Shown one piece after another: positions 8,110 to 15,903 of a stretch of DNA of 64,000 nt. Each line of letters begins with the position of its first letter. Position 1 is the stretch's first letter. Made by a program: the position numbers and the translations under genes. Under the pieces are notes generated by a model that was given only the letters and a program-made list of their open reading frames with translations, was not told where the DNA came from and searched no databases. Location: the NCBI RefSeq assembly GCF_030406325.1, contig NZ_JAUEQY010000010.1:62001-126000 (forward strand), given 5' to 3'. The DNA comes from Actinomadura sp. DC4. GTDB taxonomy: Bacteria; Actinomycetota; Actinomycetes; Streptosporangiales; Streptosporangiaceae.

Positions 8110-8471
8110 GTCGGCCAACGGCCGCAAACCGCGACGATCGCTGGACCGATCACAGCGAGCCCCGTGAACGCCGAGCGGCATGACACGCGAACCCCATTGG
8201 GCGAACGCCTGCGTGGTCGGCGAACAGGGAGGGCGCGACCCTTCCGCGCGATATGACACGACTGGACCGATCGCCCATGCGGCTGGTCGTGGGGGTATCA
8301 CCCAAGGGCTGTCACGCCCAGGGCCCCCACACCAGGGCCGTCACGTCCGGGGACCGTCGCCCAAGGCCGTCACGTCCGGCTGGCGTCGCGGTGCCTGGCA
8401 CGAAGGTTCAGGTGGGGGCGAGCCAGGTGATCAAGCCAGCGCGAAGCGGGAGTTTCTCCGCCGGTCAGGAA
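8110..8471. other. Intergenic region with short 29-bp spaced repeats
   Basis: No gene is supported between the convergent 7012-8109 and 8472-8882 genes. The only visible order is a 15-base motif repeated at 29-base spacing (see repeat entry). No clear terminator hairpin followed by T residues is seen. Confidence 0.5.
8307..8379. repeat. Three copies of a 15-base motif at 29-base spacing
   Basis: GGCCGTCACGTCCGG occurs exactly at 8336-8350 and 8365-8379, with a degenerate copy (GGCTGTCACGCCCAG) at 8307-8321. The spacers are unrelated or weakly related. Too few and too short to be a CRISPR array. Confidence 0.7.
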
Positions 8472-8882
8472 TCAGGACTGGTCGAAGAACGGGGACACGG
8501 GGTCCCGGTCACGCTTGCCGGCGACCGGCACGTCACCCGTCGTCTGGGGAGAGCGGGTGTTGCCGCGAGCGCGGGCGAGTTCGCGGGCCAGCTGCTGGCG
8601 TTCCATCTCCAGCGCGGTCAGTGACTCCTCGCGCTCCTCGCGAAGGTCGCGCAGCTCCTGCCGTACGCGCATCGACCGGCCCAGGGCCAGCGACGCGATC
8701 GCCAGGCCGATGACGAAGAAGATCGAGACGACGATGCCCGCGACGAAGACCTGGGCCTCCGAGGTCACTCCCGGTATGTGCTGACCGAAGACGCTCATCG
8801 TCGCGGGGGCCGAGTTGTCGGCGACGATGCCGACGGCCACGCAGACGGCGGCGCCCGCCAGGAGGATTCCCAGGAGGATCAT
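8472..8882 (-). CDS. Small two-helix membrane protein with coiled-coil tail (LapA-like topology)
   Basis: A 136-residue protein: membrane helix 1 (ILLGILLAGAAVCVAVGIVA), a short external loop containing SVFGQHIPGV, helix 2 (VFVAGIVVSIFFVIGLAIASLAL), then a charged heptad-like region (about residues 70-105, ELRDLREEREESL) and a disordered tail. The architecture is like LapA/DUF1049 proteins common in actinomycetes, whose role is unknown. The ATG has GAGAGGA 6 bases upstream and a good promoter further up (8933-8961). It is downstream of the helicase on the same strand but has its own promoter. Confidence 0.65.
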   Translation of the reverse strand: MILLGILLAGAAVCVAVGIVADNSAPATMSVFGQHIPGVTSEAQVFVAGIVVSIFFVIGLAIASLALGRSMRVRQELRDLREEREESLTALEMERQQLARELARARGNTRSPQTTGDVPVAGKRDRDPVSPFFDQS

Positions 8883-8932
8883 CGGACGTCCTCTCGTACC
8901 AACAAGTCAGCATTTGTCGTGAGACGTGCCTC

Positions 8933-8961
8933 AATCTAACCAAAGTGGTGACTTGGTCAAG
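8933..8961 (-). promoter_or_regulatory. Candidate sigma-70 type promoter with overlapping palindrome
   Basis: Reading the minus strand, TTGACC (8961-8956) is followed after 17 bases by TAGATT (8938-8933), about 50 bases before the 8882 start. The -35 element lies inside a perfect 14-base palindrome, GACTTGGTCAAGTC at 8950-8963, a possible operator. Confidence 0.5.
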
Positions 8962-8967
8962 TCAAAG

Positions 8968-11292
8968 TTACTCCTGAGGCGCCTGCTTCAGCAGAAGATC
9001 CAGCAGGTCCAGAGCCCCCTGTTTGTCGAGAGGCTCGTTGCCGTTTCCGCACTTCGGCGACTGGATGCACGACGGGCAGCCGTGGTCGCACTCGCACGCC
9101 GCGATGACCTCTCGCGTCGACCGCAGCCATGCCCCCGCCCGCTCGTACCCCCGCTCCGCGAAGCCCGCGCCGCCCTCGTGGCCGTCGTACACGAAGACCG
9201 TCATGCGAGCAGTGTCCGGATGCAGCGCCGTCGACACGCCGCCGATGTCCCACCGGTCGCACGTGGCGAACAGCGGCAGCAGGCCGATCGACGCGTGCTC
9301 CGCCGCGTGTGCCGAGCCCGCCACGTCCTCGAACGAGTCCAGGGACGGCAACGTCCACCACACCGCGCGGGTCCGGAGCGTACGGGGCGGCAGTTCTAGT
9401 GGCCGCTCGCCCAGCACCTGGCCGTTCGCCAACCGTCTCATCTGGTACGACACGACCTGGCGCGTCACGTCGACGGTGCCGAAGCACAGCGTCGCGTCGC
9501 CCCACGACGTCGACCGCAGCGTCTCCAGGATGGAAATGTCGGTGACGTCCCGCGCGGTGGTCGTGTAGTCGGGATCGGCCGCCTCCACCAGCGCCACCGA
9601 GTCGTCCAGGTGCAGCGTCTGCACGACGTACGACTCGCCCTGGTGCAGGTAGACCGCGCCATCGTGCACCGTCGTGTGTGCGGACGGCTCGTCGACCGTC
9701 CCCAGCAGACGCCCCGTCGCGGCCTCCACGACCTGGACGGGCGGGCCGCCCGCACCACGGATGTCCGCGAGATCGCTGGCGCGTTCGCGCTTGGTCCAGA
9801 ACCAGCCCGCCGGGCGATGCCGCAGCATTCCCCGCCGTACGAGATCGGGAATGACCGTGGCGGCCGACGGGCCGAACATCGGCAGGTCGGCCTCGGTGAG
9901 CGGGAGTTCGGCCGCGGCGGCGCACAGGTGCGGGGCCAGGACGTACGGATTGTCGGGATCGAGGACCGTCGCCTCGACCGGCGAGCCGAAGATCGCCGAC
10001 GGATGGTGCACCAGGTAGGTGTCGAGGGGATCGTCGCGGGCGATGAGCACGGCCAGGGCGTCCTGCCCGGCCCGGCCGGCGCGGCCCGCCTGCTGCCACA
10101 GCGACGCGCGCGTCCCGGGCCAGCCGCAAATGATCACCGAGTCCAGGCCGGACACGTCGACGCCGAGTTCGAGCGCGTTCGTCGAGGCCAGGCCCACCAG
10201 GGAGCGGGAGCGCAGCGCCTTTTCCAGCGCGCGCCGCTCCTCGGGCAGGAAGCCGGCGCGGTAGGCCGCGACCTGCGACGGGAGTGAGGGCGAGATCTCC
10301 GCCAGCGCGCGCTTGGCGCCCAGGGCGACCGACTCGGCGCCGCGCCTCGAGCGTACGAAGGCCAGCGTCTGCACGTCCTCGACCACGAGATCGGCGAGCA
10401 GGTCGGCGGCCTCCGCGGTCGCCGTCCGGCGTACGGGCGCGTCGTGCTCGCCGCGGAGCTCTGTCAGCGGAGGCTCCCAGAGCGCGAAGGACGTCGCGCC
10501 GCGCGGGGAGGCGTCGTCGCCGACCTCGGCGACCGGAACCCCGGTGAGCCTCGACGCCGCCGCGCCCGGCGAGGACGCGGTCGCCGAGGCGAGGATGAAG
10601 ACAGGAGCCGCCCCGTACCGCTTGCAGACGCGCCGCAGCCGGCGCAGCACCTGCGCGACGTGCGAACCGAACACCCCGCGGTAGCCATGGGCCTCGTCCA
10701 CGATCACATAACGGAGACGCCGGAGGTAGGGGGCCCATCGGGCGTGTCCGGGCAACATCGTGCGATGGAGCATGTCGGGGTTGGTCAGCACGTAGTTCGC
10801 GTACTGGCGGACCCAGGTACGGTCCTCGGCCGGCGTGTCGCCGTCGAAGGTCGCCGCCCGCAGCTGGGCGAGCTTGAGCCCGCGCAGCGAGCGGAGCTGG
10901 TCGGCGGCGAGCGCCTTGGTCGGCGAGAGGTAGAGCACGGCGCCGCCGTCGAAGACCGCGTCGAGCGCGGGCAGGAGGTACGCCAGCGACTTGCCCGATG
11001 CCGTGCCGGTCGCGACGATCACCGACTCGCCCGAGTGCGCCAGGTCGGCGGCCCGCGCCTGATGCTCCCAGGGCAGTGAGATCCCGGCGTGGCGCAGGCG
11101 GTCGACGAGCAGCGCGGGCGCCCACGAAGGCCAGTCGGCGGTCCGTCCCGTACGCGCGGGAACGTGCTCGACGTGGGTGATCCGGTGGCGGTTGCGTGGT
11201 TCGTTCAGCAGCCGGCGCAGGACTTCACCCGTGGGGCGGGAGGGCGGCGTGTGGTCGCCGCCGGCGTGAGATGTGTCTATGGCCTGCGTCAC
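8968..11292 (-). CDS. DEAH-box helicase with C-terminal DUF1998 zinc cluster (MrfA-like; helicase/secretion neighbourhood)
   Basis: A 774-residue superfamily 2 helicase: Walker A ATGTASGKS (about 94-102), DEAH at 199-202, SAT-type motif III (LASATASS), helicase C domain with QQAGRAGRAGQ, then a long accessory region and a C-terminal four-Cys cluster (CECDHGCPSCIQSPKC). This matches the helicase placed beside tad loci in most actinobacteria and resembles Bacillus MrfA (YprA), a DNA repair helicase for mitomycin damage; that function is inferred. It starts at a GTG with AGAAGGA abutting it, so the start is uncertain. In this genome nsrR-hmp and other genes separate it from the tad genes. Confidence 0.88.
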   Translation of the reverse strand: MTQAIDTSHAGGDHTPPSRPTGEVLRRLLNEPRNRHRITHVEHVPARTGRTADWPSWAPALLVDRLRHAGISLPWEHQARAADLAHSGESVIVATGTASGKSLAYLLPALDAVFDGGAVLYLSPTKALAADQLRSLRGLKLAQLRAATFDGDTPAEDRTWVRQYANYVLTNPDMLHRTMLPGHARWAPYLRRLRYVIVDEAHGYRGVFGSHVAQVLRRLRRVCKRYGAAPVFILASATASSPGAAASRLTGVPVAEVGDDASPRGATSFALWEPPLTELRGEHDAPVRRTATAEAADLLADLVVEDVQTLAFVRSRRGAESVALGAKRALAEISPSLPSQVAAYRAGFLPEERRALEKALRSRSLVGLASTNALELGVDVSGLDSVIICGWPGTRASLWQQAGRAGRAGQDALAVLIARDDPLDTYLVHHPSAIFGSPVEATVLDPDNPYVLAPHLCAAAAELPLTEADLPMFGPSAATVIPDLVRRGMLRHRPAGWFWTKRERASDLADIRGAGGPPVQVVEAATGRLLGTVDEPSAHTTVHDGAVYLHQGESYVVQTLHLDDSVALVEAADPDYTTTARDVTDISILETLRSTSWGDATLCFGTVDVTRQVVSYQMRRLANGQVLGERPLELPPRTLRTRAVWWTLPSLDSFEDVAGSAHAAEHASIGLLPLFATCDRWDIGGVSTALHPDTARMTVFVYDGHEGGAGFAERGYERAGAWLRSTREVIAACECDHGCPSCIQSPKCGNGNEPLDKQGALDLLDLLLKQAPQE

Positions 11293-11521
11293 TCCTTCTC
11301 ATCGGAGCGGTTCGCCGTGTGGAGGTTTCCAGTCTGGCATCCTGGGCACAACGCTTTGAACCGCCGTCCGTGGTGCCCCCCAGGGCTGTCATGAGACCCG
11401 CGGTACGTGGGGGAAGTCGCCCTGTGTGCCGATTTCGTGTAGACACGGTGGCGGAGCGTGGTTGAATCACGGCGGGGTTCCGTGCCCCGACTTAAATACG
11501 CGGTACGGCGCAGGAGGATCT
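11293..11521. promoter_or_regulatory. Divergent intergenic region between the helicase and bldG
   Basis: Both promoters should lie here. Visible inverted elements are CGTGT-AG-ACACG at 11436-11447 and CGGGG-(7)-CCCCG at 11473-11489, followed by a short AT-rich CTTAAATACG. I cannot place a -35/-10 pair with confidence. Confidence 0.35.
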
Positions 11522-11875
11522 GTGGACCTGAAGGTTAGTGACTACACCACTGATGATGACCTCACCGTCATCAACGTGGAGGGAGAGATCGACGTCTACA
11601 CTGCGCCGAAACTCCGCGAGAAGCTCATTGATCTGGTGAACAAGGGCAAATATCACCTTCTCGTGGACATGGAGAAGGTGGAGTTCCTTGACTCGACCGG
11701 TCTCGGTGTCCTCGTCGGCGGGCTCAAGCGGGTACGGGCGCACGACGGCTCTCTCGAGCTCGTCTGCACGCAGGAGCGCATCCTCAAGATCTTCAGGATC
11801 ACCGGCCTGACCAAGGTTTTCGGCATCTTCGACTCCGTCGACGACGCGCGAGAGCACCGCAAGAAGCAGAAGTAG
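11522..11875 (+). CDS. bldG: BldG-type STAS anti-sigma factor antagonist
   Basis: A 117-residue single STAS domain with [14 protein letters not shown] (about 20-33) and [19 protein letters not shown], whose Ser58 is the expected phosphorylation site. Unphosphorylated, such proteins bind anti-sigma kinases and free their sigma factors. The sequence closely resembles Streptomyces BldG, needed for aerial growth and antibiotic production, and the neighbours (divergent helicase, downstream ATPase, then hppA) are those of the Streptomyces bldG locus. GTG at 11522 follows GGAGGA by 5 bases; the upstream in-frame extension is not conserved-looking. Confidence 0.92.
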   Translation: MDLKVSDYTTDDDLTVINVEGEIDVYTAPKLREKLIDLVNKGKYHLLVDMEKVEFLDSTGLGVLVGGLKRVRAHDGSLELVCTQERILKIFRITGLTKVFGIFDSVDDAREHRKKQK

Positions 11876-11882
11876 GCCGGGG

Positions 11883-12317
11883 ATGGCGCCCGAGATAGCC
11901 ACCGTCGAGCTCACGTTCAGTCCGCTTCCGGTGCACGTGCGCACCGCACGGCTCGTCGCCACCGCCGTCGCCCGGCGTGGCGGGGTCGAGGAGGCTCTGC
12001 TCGACGAGGTACGGCTGGCGGTCGGTGAGGCCTGCTCACGAGCTGTGGAGGCCCATCAGCAGCAGTGCCCGGCCGAGCCGGTCCGGGTGGAGCTGCGGGA
12101 CGGGGCGGACCGCTTCGAGGTCGTGGTGGCCGATCGCGTGCCCAACGACGACCCGGCGGGTGAGGGAACCACCGAGGTCACGCCCGACCTGGCCGAGCTC
12201 AACGGCGACCTCAACCTGGGGTTCGCCGTCATCGCCGGACTCGCCGACGACGTCGACATCTCATCGACGCCGTCGGGGGTCGAGATCACGATGAGCTGGC
12301 CGGCCAAGAAGGACTGA
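11883..12317 (+). CDS. RsbW/SpoIIAB-like ATP-binding anti-sigma factor, BldG partner
   Basis: A 144-residue HATPase_c_2 protein seven bases downstream of bldG. The N-box is recognisable as LDEVRLAVGEACSRAVEAH (Glu where the Mg-binding Asn/Glu is expected) and the C-terminal strand ends MSWPAKKD. The G1/G2 ATP lid motifs are weak (VADRVPNDD and LGFAVIAGLADD), as in the Streptomyces gene next to bldG. It probably sequesters a sigma factor, or is held by BldG, with Ser58 of BldG as a possible substrate. Whether this degenerate form still has kinase activity cannot be told from sequence. Confidence 0.8.
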   Translation: MAPEIATVELTFSPLPVHVRTARLVATAVARRGGVEEALLDEVRLAVGEACSRAVEAHQQQCPAEPVRVELRDGADRFEVVVADRVPNDDPAGEGTTEVTPDLAELNGDLNLGFAVIAGLADDVDISSTPSGVEITMSWPAKKD

Positions 12318-12328
12318 CGTTCTCTTCG

Positions 12329-12366
12329 AGGGCCTCTTCGACCGCGTGACGCGGACGGAGGGGCCC
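12329..12366 (+). terminator. Possible terminator after the bldG operon
   Basis: An imperfect hairpin starts 12 bases after the ATPase stop: left arm around 12330-12346, right arm around 12351-12364, both GC-rich with three mismatches or G-T pairs. No T-run follows. Confidence 0.4.
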
Positions 12367-12414
12367 TTCGCGTACGTGGGCCTGCCCCCTATACACCCCT
12401 TTTACCGGCTTGTG

Positions 12415-12420
12415 TATAAT
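12415..12420 (+). promoter_or_regulatory. Perfect TATAAT -10 box in the hppA leader
   Basis: TATAAT at 12415-12420 is exceptional in this GC-rich genome and lies 299 bases before hppA. No good -35 is found 17 bases upstream (ATACACCCCT region). If used, it gives a leader RNA of about 290 nucleotides. Confidence 0.5.
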
Positions 12421-12457
12421 GTCGGTTTAGGTCGGCCCGATTGTTTTTGAATGGTGA

Positions 12458-12502
12458 GGCGCTGACTCTGCGAGTAATTGTCTATTTCGCGGAGTGAGCG
12501 CC
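12458..12502 (+). ncRNA. Strong leader hairpin upstream of hppA, possible cis-regulatory RNA
   Basis: Arms 12458-12472 and 12488-12502 pair over 15 positions with one mismatch and one G-T pair, enclosing a 15-base AT-rich loop. The whole 12421-12718 leader is AT-richer than its surroundings and also holds perfect palindromes at 12557-12566 (GTGACGTCAC) and 12615-12628 (CTACGCATGCGTAG). I recognise no known riboswitch class. Confidence 0.45.
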
Positions 12503-12718
12503 ATTGACCTGGAAAGACATATTTACCTAGCGCCTGCAGATTAAGGTCAGGTGTAGGTGACGTCACATCTCAATCCCGATCCTGTTAAGCAAACAAGCAG
12601 GCTTCTAATTCCGGCTACGCATGCGTAGACTCCCGGCACCATTGCCCGCCTGACGCGTGGTAGTGGCCCGGTCAGCCCCCGTAGGCGACCGGATCTAACG
12701 CCCTGTCGAGGAGGATGC

Positions 12719-15112
12719 ATGTCTGGGCTTCACGTGCCCGCCCAGGCCAGTGCGGAAGTGAATCTCGGCGGCAGCGACCTCAGCTTGGTGGTCGTTGTCG
12801 GTGTGATCGCTTTGTTGGCGCTGGCCGTTGCCGCTGTTCTGGTCCGCGAGGTACTCGCGGCCGGTCAGGGCACCGAGAAGATGCAGGAAATCGCGCAGGC
12901 TGTGCAGGAGGGCGCGCTCGCGTACCTCAAACGCCAGTTCCGCACGGTGGCCATCTTCGTCGTTCTGATCCCGTTCCTGTTGCTCCTGCTTCCCGCAGAG
13001 ACGACGGGGGTGAAGATCGGCAGATCGGTCTTCTTCGTCATCGGCGCGCTGTTCTCCGGCATCACCGGGTTCTCCGGCATGTGGCTCGCGGTGCGCGGCA
13101 ACGTCCGCGTGGCCGCCGCGGCGCGTGAGAGCGGCGAGAAGCTCGCCATGCGGATCGCGTTCCGTACGGGTGGCGTCGCCGGCATGTTCACCGTCGGCCT
13201 GGGCCTGTTCGGCGCGGCCGTCGTGGTGTTCATCTACAAGGGCCACGCGCCCGGCGTGCTCGAGGGCTTCGGCTTCGGCGCCGCGCTGCTCGCCATGTTC
13301 ATGCGTGTCGGTGGCGGCATCTTCACCAAGGCCGCCGACGTGGGCGCCGACCTGGTCGGCAAGGTCGAGCAGGGCATCCCCGAGGACGACCCCCGCAACG
13401 CCGCCACCATCGCCGACAACGTCGGCGACAACGTGGGCGACTGCGCCGGCATGGCCGCGGACCTGTTCGAGTCCTACGCCGTCACGCTTGTCGCGAGCCT
13501 GATCCTCGGCCGGGTCGCCTTCGGTACCGAGGGCCTGGTCTACCCGCTGATCGTGCCGATGATCGGCGTGGTCACCGCGGTGATCGGCATCTTCGCCGTC
13601 GCGCCGCGCGCCAAGGACCGCTCGGGCATGAGCGCGATCAACCGCGGCTTCTTCATCTCGGCGATCATCTCCGCGATCGCGGTGGCCGTGGCGACCTTCA
13701 TGTACCTGCCGGACTCCTTCTCCAAGCTGCACGGCGCGGACGCGGCGATCACCGGTGACTCGCACCTGGCCGACGTCGACCCGCGGTGGGTGGCGCTCGG
13801 AGCCGTACTCGTCGGCATCGTGCTCGCCAGCGCGATCCAGTTGCTCACCGGCTACTTCACCGAGACCAACCGCCGTCCGGTCAAGGACGTCACCGAGTCC
13901 GCCCGTACGGGCCCGGCCACGGTCATCCTGTCCGGCATCTCGCTCGGTCTCGAGTCGGCCGTCTACACCGCGCTGGTCATCGCCGCCGCCGTGTACGGCG
14001 CGTTCCTGCTCGGCTTCAGCAACACGACGGTCGCGCTGTTCGCGGTCGCCCTCGCCGGCACCGGCCTGCTGACCACGGTCGGCGTCATCGTCTCGATGGA
14101 CACCTTCGGCCCGGTCTCGGACAACGCGCAGGGCATCGCCGAGATGTCCGGCGACGTCGAGGGAGAGGCCGCCAGCGTCCTGGAGCGTCTGGACGCGGTC
14201 GGCAACACCACCAAGGCGATCACCAAGGGCATCGCGATCGCGACGGCCGTGCTCGCCGCGACCGCCCTGTTCGGGTCGTTCCGTACGACGGTGGTCAGCG
14301 AACTGTCCGGCGCGAGCAAGGACGTCAAGGACGCCCTCGGGCCGACATTCCAGACCTTCAACCTCGGCGTCGACAACCCGAACGTGCTGATCGGGCTGAT
14401 CATCGGTGCCTCGGTCGTGTTCCTGTTCTCCGGCCTGGCGATCATGGCCGTCGGCCGTGCGGCCGGGCGGGTGGTCATGGAGGTGCGCAAGCAGTTCCGC
14501 GAGCACCCCGGGATCATGGACTACACCGAGAAGCCGGACTACGGCCGGGTCGTCGCCATCTGCACCGCGGACGCCCAGCGTGAGCTGGCCACACCGGGTC
14601 TGCTGGCGATTCTGACGCCGATCGCGGTCGGCTTCGCCCTGGGGTACGCGCCGCTGGGCGCCTTCCTGGCGGGCGCGATCGCCGCAGGCGCCCTGATGGC
14701 GGTGTTCCTGTCAAACTCCGGTGGCGCGTGGGACAACGCCAAGAAGCTCGTCGAAGAGGGACACCTCGGCGGCAAGGGCTCCGAGGCGCACGCGGCGACG
14801 GTCATCGGCGACACGGTCGGCGACCCGTTCAAGGACACGGCGGGCCCGGCGATCAACCCGCTGATCAAGGTCATGAACCTCGTGTCCCTGCTGATCGCCC
14901 AGGCCGTGGTGACGTACGCCGCCAACGCGACGCTGCGCATCATCGTCACGGTGGTCTCGCTGGGCGTGATCGTGGGCGCGATCGTCATCTCCAAGCGCCG
15001 GGCGTCCTCGCTCGACGACGACGGCGAGCCCGCCGTGGAGAGCGGCACGACCCCGGATGGCGCAAAGGACGAGTCGGACGAAGACGAAACGGCTCGGGCG
15101 AACGCCTCCTGA
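12719..15112 (+). CDS. hppA: Membrane-bound proton-translocating pyrophosphatase, K+-independent type
   Basis: A 797-residue multi-spanning membrane pyrophosphatase that couples PPi hydrolysis to proton pumping. Signature motifs are DVGADLVGKVE (about 208-218) and DNVGDNVGDCAGMAADLFE (about 239-257), plus the C-terminal DTVGDPFKDTAGPA. The segment GNTTKAITKG has Lys where K+-dependent enzymes have Ala, which marks the K+-independent subfamily. The last 45 residues form a charged acidic tail. The ATG follows a GAGGAGG ribosome site. It sits downstream of bldG, as in Streptomyces, but behind its own 400-base leader and is followed by a strong terminator. Confidence 0.96.
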   Translation: MSGLHVPAQASAEVNLGGSDLSLVVVVGVIALLALAVAAVLVREVLAAGQGTEKMQEIAQAVQEGALAYLKRQFRTVAIFVVLIPFLLLLLPAETTGVKIGRSVFFVIGALFSGITGFSGMWLAVRGNVRVAAAARESGEKLAMRIAFRTGGVAGMFTVGLGLFGAAVVVFIYKGHAPGVLEGFGFGAALLAMFMRVGGGIFTKAADVGADLVGKVEQGIPEDDPRNAATIADNVGDNVGDCAGMAADLFESYAVTLVASLILGRVAFGTEGLVYPLIVPMIGVVTAVIGIFAVAPRAKDRSGMSAINRGFFISAIISAIAVAVATFMYLPDSFSKLHGADAAITGDSHLADVDPRWVALGAVLVGIVLASAIQLLTGYFTETNRRPVKDVTESARTGPATVILSGISLGLESAVYTALVIAAAVYGAFLLGFSNTTVALFAVALAGTGLLTTVGVIVSMDTFGPVSDNAQGIAEMSGDVEGEAASVLERLDAVGNTTKAITKGIAIATAVLAATALFGSFRTTVVSELSGASKDVKDALGPTFQTFNLGVDNPNVLIGLIIGASVVFLFSGLAIMAVGRAAGRVVMEVRKQFREHPGIMDYTEKPDYGRVVAICTADAQRELATPGLLAILTPIAVGFALGYAPLGAFLAGAIAAGALMAVFLSNSGGAWDNAKKLVEEGHLGGKGSEAHAATVIGDTVGDPFKDTAGPAINPLIKVMNLVSLLIAQAVVTYAANATLRIIVTVVSLGVIVGAIVISKRRASSLDDDGEPAVESGTTPDGAKDESDEDETARANAS

Positions 15113-15130
15113 CAGCGCATGACAAGTGAG

Positions 15131-15159
15131 AGGGCCGGGTGGAGACACCCGGCCCTTTC
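15131..15159 (+). terminator. Intrinsic terminator of hppA
   Basis: A perfect 11-base stem (15131-15141 with 15146-15156) with a GAGA tetraloop, followed by TT, 18 bases after the hppA stop. Confidence 0.85.
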
Positions 15160-15227
15160 GCCGTCCGGGGAGGGGTTCAGTGCGACCCGTGTCCCCGGTG
15201 AGTCGTAGGGCGGGGCAGACTGGGGGG

Positions 15228-15338
15228 ATGCAGAATACCCAGCCGTCCGGTGCCAAGGGCTTCGCGTTGCTCGTCGGTGTCATGGTCGCGATCGTTTTGG
15301 CGATCATGGTGATCGCCGTCATCCTCTCCCCGCGCTGA
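15228..15338 (+). CDS. Possible 36-residue single-span membrane microprotein
   Basis: The open frame encodes a short polar head (MQNTQPSGAKG), one clean membrane helix (about residues 12-33, LLVGVMVAIVLAIMVIAVIL) and a basic SPR end. Its stop is one base before the sixA ATG, which suggests translational coupling. A G-run abuts the ATG, closer than an ideal ribosome site. The clean helix and the tight fit between the hppA terminator and sixA favour a real gene. I recognise no family. Confidence 0.5.
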   Translation: MQNTQPSGAKGFALLVGVMVAIVLAIMVIAVILSPR

Positions 15339-15339
15339 C

Positions 15340-15801
15340 ATGCCCAGGCTCATCGTGCTGCGGCACTCCAAGGCCGCGTCGCCGCTGGGTACTCCCGACA
15401 TCGAGCGGCCCCTCGCCGGGCGCGGGCGGCGGGACGCCGAGCAGGCCGGTGACGAGCTGCGCGCCGCGAACGTCCTTCCCGAGCGTGTCCTCTGCTCGAC
15501 CTCCCTGCGGACCCGGCAGACCCTGGAGGGGCTGGGTCTCGACGTTCCGGTCGACTTCGAGGAACGGGTGTACGAGAACGATGCCGAGGACATTCTCGAC
15601 CTGCTGCGCGAGCAGTCCGCCGAGACGCTCCTGGTCGTCGGGCACAACCCCTCGATGCACCAGCTCGTCTTCGGGCTCACGGGCGCCGCGGACGACCACT
15701 TCCCGACCTCCGCGACGGCCGTCATCGAGTTCGACGGCGACTGGGGCGACCTGTGGCCGGGCACCGGCCGTCTCGTCTCCCTCTGGACGCCCCGAAGCTA
15801 G
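15340..15801 (+). CDS. SixA-like phosphohistidine phosphatase (histidine phosphatase superfamily)
   Basis: A 153-residue small histidine phosphatase: LIVLRHSKAAS at the N-terminus supplies the RH motif (His9 as phospho-acceptor), STSLRTRQT carries the conserved Arg, and LLVVGHNPSMHQL the second catalytic His. SixA in E. coli dephosphorylates phosphohistidine in phosphotransfer proteins; the actinobacterial substrates are unknown. It lies one base after the 36-residue microprotein frame and may be co-transcribed with it. Confidence 0.85.
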   Translation: MPRLIVLRHSKAASPLGTPDIERPLAGRGRRDAEQAGDELRAANVLPERVLCSTSLRTRQTLEGLGLDVPVDFEERVYENDAEDILDLLREQSAETLLVVGHNPSMHQLVFGLTGAADDHFPTSATAVIEFDGDWGDLWPGTGRLVSLWTPRS

Positions 15802-15903
15802 CTCGGCAACGTCTTTCTTCCTCTCCCGTCAGCGTCCGCACCGGCGGCACCGGGGACGACTCGAGGCGGCGGCGGTCACGCCGTCCTGGTGTCAGGAGAG
15901 ACC

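Noticed and set aside
8307-8379. CRISPR array
   Set aside because: Only three 15-base copies, one degenerate, with 14-base gaps. No cas genes.
12421-12718. A known c-di-AMP (ydaO) or other named riboswitch in the hppA leader
   Set aside because: The conserved ydaO core sequences I know are not found; only generic hairpins are visible.
12695-14506. A 603-codon minus-strand frame rich in Asp, Arg and His
   Set aside because: Antisense to hppA, whose motifs are unmistakable. No ribosome site or recognisable fold.
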